Assembly (NCBI RefSeq): GCF_024300825.1
Contig: NZ_CP101323.1
Location: forward strand, 1,798,001 to 1,862,000
DNA length: 64,000 nucleotides
Source of the DNA: Natronomonas gomsonensis
GTDB lineage: Archaea; Halobacteriota; Halobacteria; Halobacteriales; Haloarculaceae
Reading direction: 5' to 3'
Made by a program: the position numbers and the translations under genes. The notes under the pieces are model-generated. The model did no database searches. It was not told the DNA's origin and saw only the letters and a program-made list of their open reading frames with translations. This document shows positions 1 to 9,064 of this stretch, one piece after another (the first letter of the stretch is position 1; each line of letters starts with the position of its first letter).

Positions 1-757
1 GGAACACGACGATTGCCGTGTCGTTCAGCAGTTGCGTGACCTCCTCGTTGATGATGGCGTTGCCGAAGACGATGGCGTTCTCGCCGTGGTCGTACCCCTC
101 GACGCCGTCGACGACGTCGATGGTTCGCTGCTGGAGGCGCGCGTTGTCGGCATCGTCGGCCATCGGCGGCGTGTCGTAGGTGACGAGAATCTGTGCGACC
201 GACGCCGATGCCGACCCCGAAGAGAAGTCCGTGCTCACGGGTCCGAGCGAGTTCGCGTCCGCGGCCGACCGGATGGCGCCGTCCAGTTGTCGTTGCGAGG
301 CGCGTTCGACCGCCCGGTACCACTCCTCGGGCGTCGACGCCTCGGGGTCGAGCTGCCGGGCGATGTTCGAGGCCGGACTCATCGTCGAGGTGACCCGGAG
401 TCGGTCGTGGGTTTCGAGTCGCTGTTGGGTCTTCAACATCCGAAGCAGGCTCGGCTTCGAGAGGACGTTCCGGTCGTCTTCGATGAACACGTTGGCGTTG
501 CTGCCGCCTGAGGCCCGTGCCCCGCCGTCGAAGTTCTCCTGCATGTCTTCGAGGGCTTCGGCCTCTTCGAGGTTCTCGGTGAACTGGTCGGTGCCGGCTT
601 GCTGTTCGCCGCCGCCGCCCAACCCGGCGGCGAAGACGCCCGTCAGGACGATGAAGGCGAGGACGACCCGCAGCGGTCGCTCGGAGACGATGGTGGTGAT
701 GCGACGGCTCAGCGGGTCGATTCGCTCCGTGTCGTGGGATTCAGGGCCGTCGACCAT
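1..757 (-). CDS. RND/MMPL-type exporter, N-terminal part
   Basis: Amino-terminal 252 residues of a large membrane exporter; the rest lies beyond the left edge. A first transmembrane helix (about residues 28-46, core VVLAFIVLTGVFAAGLGGG) is followed by a long extracytoplasmic loop rich in Gln, Asp and Ser, and a second helix begins at the edge. This matches the hydrophobe exporter (HAE3/MMPL) branch of the RND superfamily, which moves lipids or hydrophobic compounds across the membrane using an ion gradient. The ATG is 3 bases after the stop of the COG1361 gene, so the two form an operon. A TetR gene and operator sit upstream. The substrate is unknown. Confidence 0.8.
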   Translation of the reverse strand, partial: MVDGPESHDTERIDPLSRRITTIVSERPLRVVLAFIVLTGVFAAGLGGGGEQQAGTDQFTENLEEAEALEDMQENFDGGARASGGSNANVFIEDDRNVLSKPSLLRMLKTQQRLETHDRLRVTSTMSPASNIARQLDPEASTPEEWYRAVERASQRQLDGAIRSAADANSLGPVSTDFSSGSASASVAQILVTYDTPPMADDADNARLQQRTIDVVDGVEGYDHGENAIVFGNAIINEEVTQLLNDTAIVVF

Positions 758-760
758 CGG

Positions 761-2359
761 TCAGTTCCGGCGCCGCCACCAGAGTCCCGCACCGACGACG
801 AGAACGGCGACGACGCCGACGGCGATGGGGACGACGGGCGGCCCCTCGTCGGTCGTCTCGGGTTCCTCGACGGAGACTGCCTGCTGGTATGTGTCCGAGA
901 GCGTGCTCTCGCCGCGGCGGTTGTCGTACTGGAAGTCGAGTTCGACGGGGTAGGTCTTGGCCATCGCGCCGCCGGCCGCCGACAGCGAAAACCGCAACTC
1001 GCCGGACTCGCCGGGCTCCAACTCGGAGATGAACGCCTCGTCGCTCGACGTCGACAGCGGGCTGTTGGCGTACAGTCGGGCGTCGATGTTCGAGAGCGTC
1101 TCCGGGCGCTCGTTCGTTATCGTGACGACGAGGTCACTCGACCCGCCTGCCTCGACGGTGGCGTTCTCGGCCGTGACCGAGAACTCTCCACGGCGTTCGT
1201 CGACGACGACCCGCTCGGAGATGGGCCCGGCGGTGACCGTCGACTCGCCCTCGTTTGCGTACTCGACGCTGAACCGGACCTGTCTCGGGCCGGCCAACGC
1301 CTGCCCGCTCACCTCGGTCGGGAAGGCGAACTCGGCTGCCTCGCCGCTGTCGAGTTCGGGCAGGGCGTATCGGCCCTCCTCGACGAACAGCGAATCGCTC
1401 GCCGGTTCGATGACCAACACGCCGTCGGAGACCGGCCGCGGACCCTCGTTGCGGAGCGTCCCGGTGATGTTGCCGGCGTAGCCGACCGACAGCGTCTCTT
1501 CGAGCCCCTCGATGTCGAAGGACTGCTCGGAAAGCGGGTCGAGGTGGCCGACGACCGGGTCCGATTGGGCCTCGGCGCCGTCGGTGTTCGTGTAGTCGAC
1601 GGTCGCTTCGATGGGTTTGGCGCCGGTCGCGACGCCCTCGGCGACGGCCGCCTCGACCGTCACGGTCACTGACTCGTCGGGTGCGAGGTCGCCGACGAAC
1701 GAGCGGGCTTCGCCGGTGCCGAGCGTCACGCCGCCGCTTCCGCGGAGCGTCACCCGCGTCGCGTTGGCTCGCTCAGAGCCGACGTTTTCGATGGTGACAT
1801 CCGCGTCGCCGGAGGTACCGGGCTGGACGTCGGTGTCGACGTCCGTGATGGCGAACCGCGGTTCGGAGACGACACGGATATCGACGGTGTGTCGCTCCGT
1901 CTCGGTTTCTCGCTGCTGGCCGGACACCGAGGAGGTTTGCTCGACGTAGGAGTACCGCACCTTCACGTCTAGCTCGTAGGTTCCCGGCTCGGTCCCTTCG
2001 GGAACGACGACCTGGAACGGCGTCGTCGCGAGGGAACCATCCGCGATGGTGCCGACCGCGGTTCGTCCGGTCCGAACGTCGAGCGGACCCTCGCCGTCGG
2101 CCGCGACGGACACCGCCCTCGCGGCGAGCACTTCCTCGCTACGGGACCCGGTGTCGAGGTCGCCGCTGTTCTGGAGTTGGATGTCGATTCGCGTGTCGCT
2201 GCCCGGCGTGACATCGGCGTCGGGCGCGTACACCGAGATGTCCGGTTCACCGCGCGTGAAATCGCGCTGGGTCTGTTGGCCGACGACTGCACCGGCCGAG
2301 ACGGTCAGACAGACGAACAGGACGGCGACGGCGACCGCCACCAGGGACCTACGAACCAC
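761..2359 (-). CDS. COG1361-type surface protein with C-terminal membrane anchor
   Basis: A 532-residue secreted or membrane-anchored protein. From the GTG at 2359 the product starts with two Arg and a hydrophobic signal segment ending near SAGAVVG, continues as tandem beta-sandwich (NEW3/CARDB-like) repeats, and ends with a transmembrane helix (VVPIAVGVVAVLVVGAGLWW) and an Arg tail. An upstream GTG at 2434 would add 25 Pro/Arg-rich residues before the signal and is less likely. The 2359 start gives exactly the length of the paralogue at 41565-43163. It is the first gene of an operon with the RND exporter and probably acts outside the membrane as an accessory or substrate-handling part; that role is inference. 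Confidence 0.82.
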   Translation of the reverse strand: MVRRSLVAVAVAVLFVCLTVSAGAVVGQQTQRDFTRGEPDISVYAPDADVTPGSDTRIDIQLQNSGDLDTGSRSEEVLAARAVSVAADGEGPLDVRTGRTAVGTIADGSLATTPFQVVVPEGTEPGTYELDVKVRYSYVEQTSSVSGQQRETETERHTVDIRVVSEPRFAITDVDTDVQPGTSGDADVTIENVGSERANATRVTLRGSGGVTLGTGEARSFVGDLAPDESVTVTVEAAVAEGVATGAKPIEATVDYTNTDGAEAQSDPVVGHLDPLSEQSFDIEGLEETLSVGYAGNITGTLRNEGPRPVSDGVLVIEPASDSLFVEEGRYALPELDSGEAAEFAFPTEVSGQALAGPRQVRFSVEYANEGESTVTAGPISERVVVDERRGEFSVTAENATVEAGGSSDLVVTITNERPETLSNIDARLYANSPLSTSSDEAFISELEPGESGELRFSLSAAGGAMAKTYPVELDFQYDNRRGESTLSDTYQQAVSVEEPETTDEGPPVVPIAVGVVAVLVVGAGLWWRRRN

Positions 2360-2479
2360 GGTTCGGACCTCTGTCGGCGGTCGGTTCGTCGGCAGTGCGA
2401 CACGTGGAGGGGCGTCGGCGGGGGCGGACGGCACTCGCTGGCATTACCGGCACGGTTATGCGCCGGGACAATAGCCGTT

Positions 2480-2499
2480 TTGATTGAATGTTCAATCAA
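2480..2499. promoter_or_regulatory. Perfect inverted repeat, probable TetR operator
   Basis: TTGATTGAATGTTCAATCAA: two perfect 9-base arms around a 2-base centre, AT-rich in GC-rich surroundings. It lies between the divergent TetR gene (start 2592) and the COG1361/RND operon. Size and symmetry are typical of a TetR-dimer operator. It probably controls the exporter and its own regulator. Confidence 0.75.
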
Positions 2500-2591
2500 T
2501 TCGGCTCGCCTCGCCCGTCGGCGACGACCGTCGGCCGCTCCCCCGACGGCCACTCGATACTTGTCGGGGCGGACGCTACGAGGTTGCAGTG

Positions 2592-3197
2592 ATGGAGTTC
2601 TTCGAGGACGCCTCAACGACGCGTGAGGAGATTCTGGCTGCGGCCTACGAGGCGCTGTGTCGGCACGGCTACAGCGACCTGACCGTCGAGAAAATCGGCG
2701 ACCACTTCGAGAAGAGCACGTCGCTGGTGTATCACCACTACGACGGGAAGGACGAACTGCTGTTGGCGTGTCTGGAGTTCGTCTTGGACCGCTACGACGA
2801 GACGTTCGCCGAGGCGGAGTCGGGCGAGCCGCGGGCAAGACTCGAAGAGCCGCTTGCGGTGTTTCTCGTCAGCGAACTGCCCGACGAACAGTTCAGATTC
2901 ATGCGCGCACTCGTCGAACTCCGCGCCCAGGCGGCCCACGACGAACGGTACCGGGAGTACTTCACCCGAAGCGACCGCCTGTTCCAGGCCCGTCTGACCG
3001 AACTCGTCGAGGCCGGCGTCGACGCCGGAGCGTTCCGTGATGTCGACCCCGAGGCCGTCGCCGCGACGATACAGACCGTCTTGGCCGGTGCGCTCGTCCG
3101 GACTACGACCTCCAACGACGACGAGTGGCTCGAAGCCGTCCGCGAGGAGGTCATCGCGTGTCTCGAAGCGCGACTCTACCGTCCGGACGGGGCCTGA
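2592..3197 (+). CDS. TetR/AcrR-family transcriptional regulator
   Basis: A 201-residue one-component repressor. Residues 8-55 form the TetR helix-turn-helix (TREEILAAAYEALCRHGYSD, then VEKIGDHFEKSTSLVYHHYDGKDELL); the remainder is an all-helical ligand domain. The ATG at 2592 is preferred because the sequence before it does not read as protein and family members start just before the HTH. The gene is divergent from the COG1361/RND operon across a perfect 20-bp palindrome, the usual arrangement for a repressor of an efflux system. The ligand is unknown, possibly a hydrophobic compound pumped by the RND protein. It converges with the acyl-CoA synthetase gene, with 5 bases between the stops. Confidence 0.92.
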   Translation: MEFFEDASTTREEILAAAYEALCRHGYSDLTVEKIGDHFEKSTSLVYHHYDGKDELLLACLEFVLDRYDETFAEAESGEPRARLEEPLAVFLVSELPDEQFRFMRALVELRAQAAHDERYREYFTRSDRLFQARLTELVEAGVDAGAFRDVDPEAVAATIQTVLAGALVRTTTSNDDEWLEAVREEVIACLEARLYRPDGA

Positions 3198-3202
3198 ACT
3201 GC

Positions 3203-4753
3203 CTATTCGAAGTCCTCCAACTCGAACTTCTGGACCTTCCCGGTCGTCGTCCGCGGGAGTTCGTCGACGAAGTTGACCTCCCGTGGGTGTTTGTACGCCG
3301 CGAGGTTCTCGAGGGCGTACTCCTTGATTTCCTCCGCGGTCACCTCGGCGTCGGGTCGCTTGACGACGAAGGCGGTGACCGTCTCCCCGCGGCGCTCGTC
3401 GGGGACGCCGACGACGGCGGCGTCGGCGATATCGGGGTGTTCGAACAGCAACTCCTCGACTTCACGGGGATAGACGTTGTAGCCGCCCGTGACTATCATG
3501 TGCTTTTCGCGGTCGACAATGAAGAAGAAGCCGTCCTCGTCGTAGTAGCCGAGGTCGCCGGTGTGGAACCAGCGGGTGCCGTTTTCATGGGTGAACGCCT
3601 CCTCGTTCGCGCCCGGGCGGTTGTAGTACTCCTTCATCACGTTCGGCCCGGAGACGACGATTTCGCCGACCACGTCGTCGAGTGCCGTCTCGTCGTCGAC
3701 GGGGCCGCGCTCGACGGGGTCGACCTCCTCGAAGTTGTGGTCGACGACCTTCGACTCGACGCCGGGCAGCGGCTTGCCGATGGAACCGGGACGGCGGTCG
3801 TCCGGCCGGTTGGCGTGGGTGACCGGTGCCGTCTCGGTCAGGCCGTACCCTTCCATGAGGTCGGGTTCGAACGTCTCCTCGAACTGTCGCATGACCTCGA
3901 GCGGGAGGCTGGAGCCGCCGGCGTTGGCGAACCGAACCGAGGCGAGGTCGTACTCTTCGGCCGCGGGGTGGTTCACGAGGTCGTTGAACATCGCGGGAAC
4001 GCCGTGGAACAGTGTGATACCTTCCGACTCGACGAGTTCCAGCGCGGCCTCGGCGTCCCACTCGGCCATCGGCCAGTAGCTGCCGCCCTCGTACAGCGTC
4101 GCCAGCATCGTCACCGTCATCCCGTAGATGTGGAACAGCGGGAGAACGCCGAGCATCTTGTCGTCGTCGTAGATGCCGTCGTGAATCTTCGGGGAGGCAC
4201 GCGCCTCGAAGGCGAGGTTCCGGTGGGTCAGAAGGACGCCCTTCGGGGTGCCGGTCGTCCCGGAGGTGTACGGCTGACACGCCACGTCGTCGTCGTCGCG
4301 GTCGACGACATCGAGTTCCTCGTCGGCGAGGAACGCATCGAATTCGACGGCGCCGTCGGCGTCGCCGCCGACGCTGACGATGGTGTGAACGTCGGTGTCG
4401 TCCTGTACCTCCTGGACCTGCGGGACGAGGTCTGCGAGGGCGACGACGGCCGTCGCGCCGCTGTCGCCGAGCAGGTGGCTGATTTCGCGGGACTTGTACT
4501 GGGGATTCATCGGGACGACGATGCCGCCGGCCCGGAGAATCCCGTGGAAGGCGATTACGTACTGCGGGAGGTTCGGGAGATAGACGCCGACGCGGTCGCC
4601 GGGTTCGACACCCGAATCCGCGAGAGCTTTGGCGAATCGACCGGTCTGTGCCCAGAACTCGGCGTAACTGAGTTCTTGGCCCCGGAAGCCGATTGCCGTG
4701 GCCTCGGGCATCTCCGCGGCGCGCTGTTCGATGTCGGCAAGCAGATTCGTCAT
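3203..4753 (-). CDS. Long-chain acyl-CoA synthetase (AMP-forming)
   Basis: A 516-residue ANL-superfamily adenylate-forming enzyme that activates a fatty or other carboxylic acid with ATP and CoA. The AMP-binding P-loop is visible as YTSGTTGTPKGVLLTHRN, the adenine-site motif as EGYGLTETAPVTHANR, the hinge as TGDLGYYDEDGFFFIVDR, and the C-terminal catalytic Lys region as PRTTTGKVQKFEL. The ATG at 4753 (MTNLLADIEQ) is chosen; 14 extra residues upstream look non-coding. Length fits the family. It stands alone, tail-to-tail with the TetR gene. The chain length of the substrate cannot be read from the sequence. Confidence 0.92.
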   Translation of the reverse strand: MTNLLADIEQRAAEMPEATAIGFRGQELSYAEFWAQTGRFAKALADSGVEPGDRVGVYLPNLPQYVIAFHGILRAGGIVVPMNPQYKSREISHLLGDSGATAVVALADLVPQVQEVQDDTDVHTIVSVGGDADGAVEFDAFLADEELDVVDRDDDDVACQPYTSGTTGTPKGVLLTHRNLAFEARASPKIHDGIYDDDKMLGVLPLFHIYGMTVTMLATLYEGGSYWPMAEWDAEAALELVESEGITLFHGVPAMFNDLVNHPAAEEYDLASVRFANAGGSSLPLEVMRQFEETFEPDLMEGYGLTETAPVTHANRPDDRRPGSIGKPLPGVESKVVDHNFEEVDPVERGPVDDETALDDVVGEIVVSGPNVMKEYYNRPGANEEAFTHENGTRWFHTGDLGYYDEDGFFFIVDREKHMIVTGGYNVYPREVEELLFEHPDIADAAVVGVPDERRGETVTAFVVKRPDAEVTAEEIKEYALENLAAYKHPREVNFVDELPRTTTGKVQKFELEDFE

Positions 4754-4811
4754 CACTCTCCCGTATCGGTCACCACGGGGTAAATCTTGCTTCACAGAAC
4801 GGGAGTTTACC

Positions 4812-6665
4812 CTACGTCGGCGATGACCCCTCGGCCGCCGGAAGTCGAAGAACCACCGTCGCGCCGCGGTCGGCGGGGTTTCGGATGTCGAGTTGCCCGC
4901 CAGCGTTCATCACTGCCCACCGAATCAGCCACAGCGTGACGCCCTGAAGGTGCTCTAGCGGGCGTTCCGCGCCGCTGGCCAGCGCCCGCCGTTCGCGTTC
5001 GGAGAACCCGGGCCCGTCGTCGTTGACACGGAGTTCGACCCACTCCCGGTCGTCCGTGTCATCGACCTCGATGTCCACTCGGGGGGTGGGTACGTCCGTG
5101 TGTTTGACCGCGTTCTCGACGAGATGTTCCAGACAGAGCCGAATCGTCGCGGGGCAGACTGCCGGGGAGGCTCCGGGCGCCGAGATGTCGATGTCGGCGT
5201 CGGGGTAACTCTCGCGGAGTTCCTCGCCCACCTCGCGGACGAACGCCGAAAGGTCGAGTTCCTGTGTCTGTGGTTTGGTGGGGTCGATGCTTCGGTTGAA
5301 CGCGCGGGCCGCGTCGGCAATCGCCAGCAGGTCCGACGCCGCGGTATCGATGTCGTCGGCTATCGCCGCCACCTCCTCGTCGCCGTCGTCTTCGAGGAGT
5401 TCCGCCAGTCCCGTGACGATGTTCAGTTTATTACGGATGTTGTGTCGGAAGATTCGGTCGAGAACCGACAGGCGGTTTTGGTACTCCTGGATTCGCGTGA
5501 TGTCACGACTGACAGCGATGATTCGCTCGCCGTAGTCGTCGGTCGCCTCCAGCCGTTGAAATCGGAACTGGAAGACGGTCGAGTTCCCGTCGGGGCCGGC
5601 CGTCGTGAGCTCCGCCGTTTGGGAGTTCCCGCCGCCCCGAACCGCGGCTATCGCCGTTCGCAACTTCGCGGCCTGTTTGCCCTCGAATAGGTTCGGAGCG
5701 GGCATTTTCACCGGAATCTCCCCATCGACGCCGAAGGCGGCTTTGGCTGCCGCGTTCGTCTCCACGATACGACCGTTTACGTCGAGCACCAAAACCGGGT
5801 CCTCGGTGGCCTCGAATATTCGTAGATGCTGTTCTAGCAACCGCTCCCGTTGCTTACGCTCGGTAACGTCACGTTGGAAGCCGAGGAAGTGCGTCACCTT
5901 GCCGTCCTCACCACGCACGGGCATGATATCGAGGTCGTTCCAGAACTGCTCGCCGGAGCGCCGGTAGTTGCGGATTTCGACCGACACCGGCCGCTCGTCA
6001 GCCAGCGCCGACCGCATCTTATCGACGGTCGCCTCCTCGGTGTTCTCGCCCTGCAGGAACCGACAGTTCCGGCCGATGACTTCCTCGCGGTCGTACCCGG
6101 TGGTTTCGAGGAACCCCTCGTTGACGTAGACGAGCGGTAGGTCGTCTTCGCTCGCGTCGGCGATGCTGATGCCGATACCGGCGCCGTCTATCGCGCGCTC
6201 GTACAGTTCGAGTTCCCGCTGGCGCTGCCGTGACTCCACCGAGTGTTCTCGCGTCGCCAACAGCCCATCGATTCGGGAGCGAATCGCTTGCCTCGGCGCC
6301 GGAATGGGCTGAATGCCGTCGAGCAACTCACCGACAGAATCGCCGTGGCGTCGCCACGCCTCGTCGACGGAGTCGGTCGTCAGCAGCAACACCGGCGCCG
6401 TGGCCGGGCGTTCGCGTTCTTTCCACGCCGACAGCGCCTCGCGAAACGCCGCGAGGCCGTCGGCATCGACGATACAGAGGTCGGTCCGCTCCGGAATCGG
6501 GTCGGCTACGTCCGTCACCTCGAACGTCGAGAGGAGCGATTCCAACAGTTCTCTGTCCCGTGGTTGGGCGACGCCGAGGGCGATTCGCGGCGTCCGCTCG
6601 GCGAACCACTCGCCGCTGTCGGAGCGCCGATGCGTCCGCGGCGACGAGCCATCCAAGGGTGCCAT
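4812..6665 (-). CDS. LOV-PAS sensor histidine kinase with N-terminal receiver-like domain
   Basis: A 617-residue cytoplasmic kinase. Residues 25-140 resemble a degenerate response-regulator (HTR-like) fold. Residues 150-272 form a PAS domain of LOV type: GRNCRFLQG with Cys201, the residue that forms the flavin adduct in LOV photoreceptors, and later NYRRSGEQFWNDL, which fits the flavin-contact strand. A second PAS covers about 280-395. The H-box is FRHNIRNKLNI (His408), the N-box ENAVKH (Asn518) and the G-box DDGPGF, so kinase motifs look intact. The start ATG overlaps the KaiC-like stop as TGATG, so the genes are translationally coupled. Blue-light sensing feeding a KaiC-like ATPase is inference. 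No transmembrane segment is seen. Confidence 0.88.
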   Translation of the reverse strand: MAPLDGSSPRTHRRSDSGEWFAERTPRIALGVAQPRDRELLESLLSTFEVTDVADPIPERTDLCIVDADGLAAFREALSAWKERERPATAPVLLLTTDSVDEAWRRHGDSVGELLDGIQPIPAPRQAIRSRIDGLLATREHSVESRQRQRELELYERAIDGAGIGISIADASEDDLPLVYVNEGFLETTGYDREEVIGRNCRFLQGENTEEATVDKMRSALADERPVSVEIRNYRRSGEQFWNDLDIMPVRGEDGKVTHFLGFQRDVTERKQRERLLEQHLRIFEATEDPVLVLDVNGRIVETNAAAKAAFGVDGEIPVKMPAPNLFEGKQAAKLRTAIAAVRGGGNSQTAELTTAGPDGNSTVFQFRFQRLEATDDYGERIIAVSRDITRIQEYQNRLSVLDRIFRHNIRNKLNIVTGLAELLEDDGDEEVAAIADDIDTAASDLLAIADAARAFNRSIDPTKPQTQELDLSAFVREVGEELRESYPDADIDISAPGASPAVCPATIRLCLEHLVENAVKHTDVPTPRVDIEVDDTDDREWVELRVNDDGPGFSERERRALASGAERPLEHLQGVTLWLIRWAVMNAGGQLDIRNPADRGATVVLRLPAAEGSSPT

Positions 6666-8119
6666 CAGCCCGACTCGTCGGTTCGCTCGGGGATGCCGGT
6701 GAGAATGCCGCGCATCCCGGTCAGTTTCGGCCCGACCTCGACGCCATCTTCGGATATCGACATTTCACGAAGCGACTGCTCGAAGTCACCGAAGCGCTTC
6801 TTCAACACGCCGACGGTCTTCCGAATCCCGCCGTCGATTTCCATATATCGGAGGAAGACGATGTTGTCGGCGAGGTAGCTAATCTGCTCGTCGGTCGCCG
6901 AGAGGTCGCCGGTGATGTTCTCGACCTCCTCGAGGAGGAGGACGGTGACGCCCATCCGCTTGAGGTAGCGACACAGCGCGTGGAGTTCCCGGGTGAGTTC
7001 GGCCTGGGAATCATCGCCACGAAGGCCGAGTCGGTAGCCGGTGATGCCGTCAATCATGACGATTTGGGCATCCTCCTCTTCGACGGCCGTCCGGACGTGA
7101 TGGGCGAACTCGTCGGGACTCTGTGCGAGTGACTCGATTTCCTCGATTCGAACGGCACCCGTCTCGACGAGCGATTCGATGTCGATATTGATTTCACCGG
7201 ACCGGTGCAGATAATCGGACTCTAGTTCCTCGAAGAGGTAGCCGAACGCCTGTTCGCCGCGGTTGCCGGCGGCTTCCAGAAACAGCGACCCGAGTGTCGT
7301 CTTGCCGGCACCCGACGGTCCGGAGAGGACGGTGACCGACCCTCGTTCGATACCGCCGCCGAGAAGCCGGTCGAGTTCCGGAAGCCCCGAGGAGAGTTGG
7401 TCCCGGGTGTGTTCGCGATGGAAATTCCCGGGGGCGAGTTTCGGATACACGCGACCGCCATCGTCGGACCGGATGCGGTAGGTGTGTCGGCCGTCGGCGG
7501 AGCCCGAACCGCGGAACTTCGTCACTTCGAGCGAGCGGTGGTCGGTCGTCCGCTGGATTTCAATCGTCAAATCGCCGAGGAACTTGAGGTCCTGTTCGAC
7601 CCGACCACTCGTCGGTTGGGTCGTACACAGCGTCGTCGTCCCGCGCTCTTTGAGTTCGTTGATGAGCGAGGAGATGTTGCGGCGGAACTGGTACTCGTCG
7701 GGCAGCAGCGACCGGAGTTCCGACAGCGGGTCGATGACGAGCCGCTCCGGTGATTCCTCGTCGATGGCCGTCGCGATGCGCTCCAGTAAGTCCTCTCCCT
7801 CGACCTCGTCGGCCGGGAACACCGTATAGGAGTCCTCCGAGAAGAACCGCTCGCCGCCGGCGCTGAGGTCGAGTATCGTCACGTCCGAGAGGTCGATGCC
7901 GAGCAGTTCGGCGTTCCGTCTGATGTCGGCCTCCCGTTCCTCGAAGCCGATATAGAGACTCGCCCCGTCGGCCGCGGTGAGAAACTGCAAGGCGAGAACC
8001 GTCTTGCCCGTCCCCGGACCGCCGTTTATTATTCCCGTCTGGCCACTGAGAAAGCCACCCTGCAGCACCTCGTCCAAGCCCGGTGTACCTGACGGGACAC
8101 GCCGGTCATCGCTGTCCAT
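6665..8119 (-). CDS. KaiC-like ATPase with two RecA domains
   Basis: A 484-residue protein of the KaiC family with two complete RecA-type domains. Domain 1 has Walker A GGPGTGKT (33-40), paired glutamates in GFEER (60-61) and Walker B LVIDPLSEL. Domain 2 has GPSGAGKT (266-273), LFEELE (296-297) and IVMIDGI. Length is near that of cyanobacterial KaiC (about 520), but there is no KaiB or KaiA here. Archaeal members usually act in signal transduction rather than as proven clocks. It is the first gene of a two-gene operon with the LOV kinase. An AT-rich promoter region lies directly upstream. Whether it has an autokinase site equivalent to the Ser/Thr pair of KaiC cannot be judged by eye. Confidence 0.9.
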   Translation of the reverse strand: MDSDDRRVPSGTPGLDEVLQGGFLSGQTGIINGGPGTGKTVLALQFLTAADGASLYIGFEEREADIRRNAELLGIDLSDVTILDLSAGGERFFSEDSYTVFPADEVEGEDLLERIATAIDEESPERLVIDPLSELRSLLPDEYQFRRNISSLINELKERGTTTLCTTQPTSGRVEQDLKFLGDLTIEIQRTTDHRSLEVTKFRGSGSADGRHTYRIRSDDGGRVYPKLAPGNFHREHTRDQLSSGLPELDRLLGGGIERGSVTVLSGPSGAGKTTLGSLFLEAAGNRGEQAFGYLFEELESDYLHRSGEINIDIESLVETGAVRIEEIESLAQSPDEFAHHVRTAVEEEDAQIVMIDGITGYRLGLRGDDSQAELTRELHALCRYLKRMGVTVLLLEEVENITGDLSATDEQISYLADNIVFLRYMEIDGGIRKTVGVLKKRFGDFEQSLREMSISEDGVEVGPKLTGMRGILTGIPERTDESG

Positions 8120-8180
8120 GTCTTATAAATACATGTTATCAAATGTTAATGTTTTCGGCCATAAAATAAATGTTTCACTG
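8120..8180 (-). promoter_or_regulatory. AT-rich promoter region of the kaiC-like/LOV kinase operon
   Basis: About 60 bases of strikingly AT-rich sequence directly upstream of the KaiC-like start. On the minus strand it holds TATA-like stretches (TTTATTTTAT and TATTTATAA). The exact start site is unclear. Confidence 0.45.
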
Positions 8181-8281
8181 TGAGTGACGGTGGGTTCAAC
8201 GTGGTTTTCCGGTCTCCAGCGGCGCCAGTCGATGGCTGCCGGCACACCAATAGTTAGGATGCTCTCGATACTGGTGGAGGT

Positions 8282-9007
8282 ATGCCCACCGTTCAACTCG
8301 TTCGTCACGCCACGCTGCTCGTCACGTTGGGGGAGACGACGTTCCTCGTCGACCCGATGCTCGGCGAACCGGGCGACATCCCGCCGATTCCGAACACGCC
8401 CAACGACCGCGAGAACCCGCTCGTCGAACGCCCGGACGTCGACCTCACACACGACGCGGTCGTCGTCACCCACCGTCACCGCGACCACTTCGACGACGCC
8501 GCCCGGGAGTTCCTCGACCGCGAGGTACCGCTGTTCTGTCATCCCGAGGAGGCCGACGAGTTCCTCGAGGAGGGCTTCGAGGACGTCCGACCGCTCGATA
8601 TCCACCACTCGTTCGGCGACGTGATACTCGAACCGACGCCGGCCCGCCACGGCCACGGCGAGTTGGCAGAGAAGATGGCGCCCGTCCTCGGCGTCGTCTT
8701 CGAGGGCGCGGAGTCGCTGTATCTCGCCGGCGACACAGTCTGGTACGACGCCGTCGCCGAAACCATCGATGCCTACGACTTCGACGCCGTCGTCGTCAAC
8801 GCCGGCGGGGCCCGGTTCGTCGAGGGCGAACCCATCACGATGGACGAAGACGACGTTGCGTCGGTCCGGGCGGCCGTCGACGACGACGTGCCCGTTATCG
8901 CCGACCACATGGACGCTATCAACCACTGCTTGGTCACGCGGGCCGACCTGCGAGCGGCCGTCGAGGGCGTGACGATACCTGAAGATGGTGAGACGGTCGA
9001 GTTCTGA
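8282..9007 (+). CDS. Metallo-beta-lactamase-fold hydrolase (UlaG-like)
   Basis: A 241-residue cytoplasmic metal-dependent hydrolase. The metal motif THRHRDHFD supplies HxHxDH; further ligands are likely in HGHGE, AGDT and ADHMD. The layout is that of the UlaG/YtnP-like subgroup (MBL-fold Zn-dependent hydrolases) that often act on lactones or phosphodiesters. A GGAGGT lies directly against the ATG at 8282. The gene stands between the KaiC-like operon and the poly-gamma-glutamate genes, with no overlap to either, so context does not reveal its substrate. Confidence 0.88.
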   Translation: MPTVQLVRHATLLVTLGETTFLVDPMLGEPGDIPPIPNTPNDRENPLVERPDVDLTHDAVVVTHRHRDHFDDAAREFLDREVPLFCHPEEADEFLEEGFEDVRPLDIHHSFGDVILEPTPARHGHGELAEKMAPVLGVVFEGAESLYLAGDTVWYDAVAETIDAYDFDAVVVNAGGARFVEGEPITMDEDDVASVRAAVDDDVPVIADHMDAINHCLVTRADLRAAVEGVTIPEDGETVEF

Positions 9008-9013
9008 GGCGAG

Positions 9014-9022
9014 AAATATATC
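9014..9022 (+). promoter_or_regulatory. TATA box upstream of pgsC
   Basis: AAATATATC, a strong archaeal TATA box. Transcription would start near 9045, giving a short leader before the PgsC-like ATG at 9065. Confidence 0.5.
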
Positions 9023-9064
9023 GTCTCGGTAACGTTTTCACGGGCCCTTTCGTAAGTCACCTCC

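Noticed and set aside
2434-2434. GTG at 2434 as the start of the first COG1361 protein
   Set aside because: Adds 25 Pro/Arg-rich residues before an otherwise ideal signal peptide; the GTG at 2359 gives the same length as the paralogue.
3125-4783. A 552-codon plus-strand frame opposite the acyl-CoA synthetase
   Set aside because: A shadow of a gene with clear ANL motifs on the minus strand.
7977-8183. A plus-strand 68-codon frame over the KaiC-like promoter
   Set aside because: Overlaps the real minus-strand gene start and has a low-complexity end derived from AT-rich promoter sequence.
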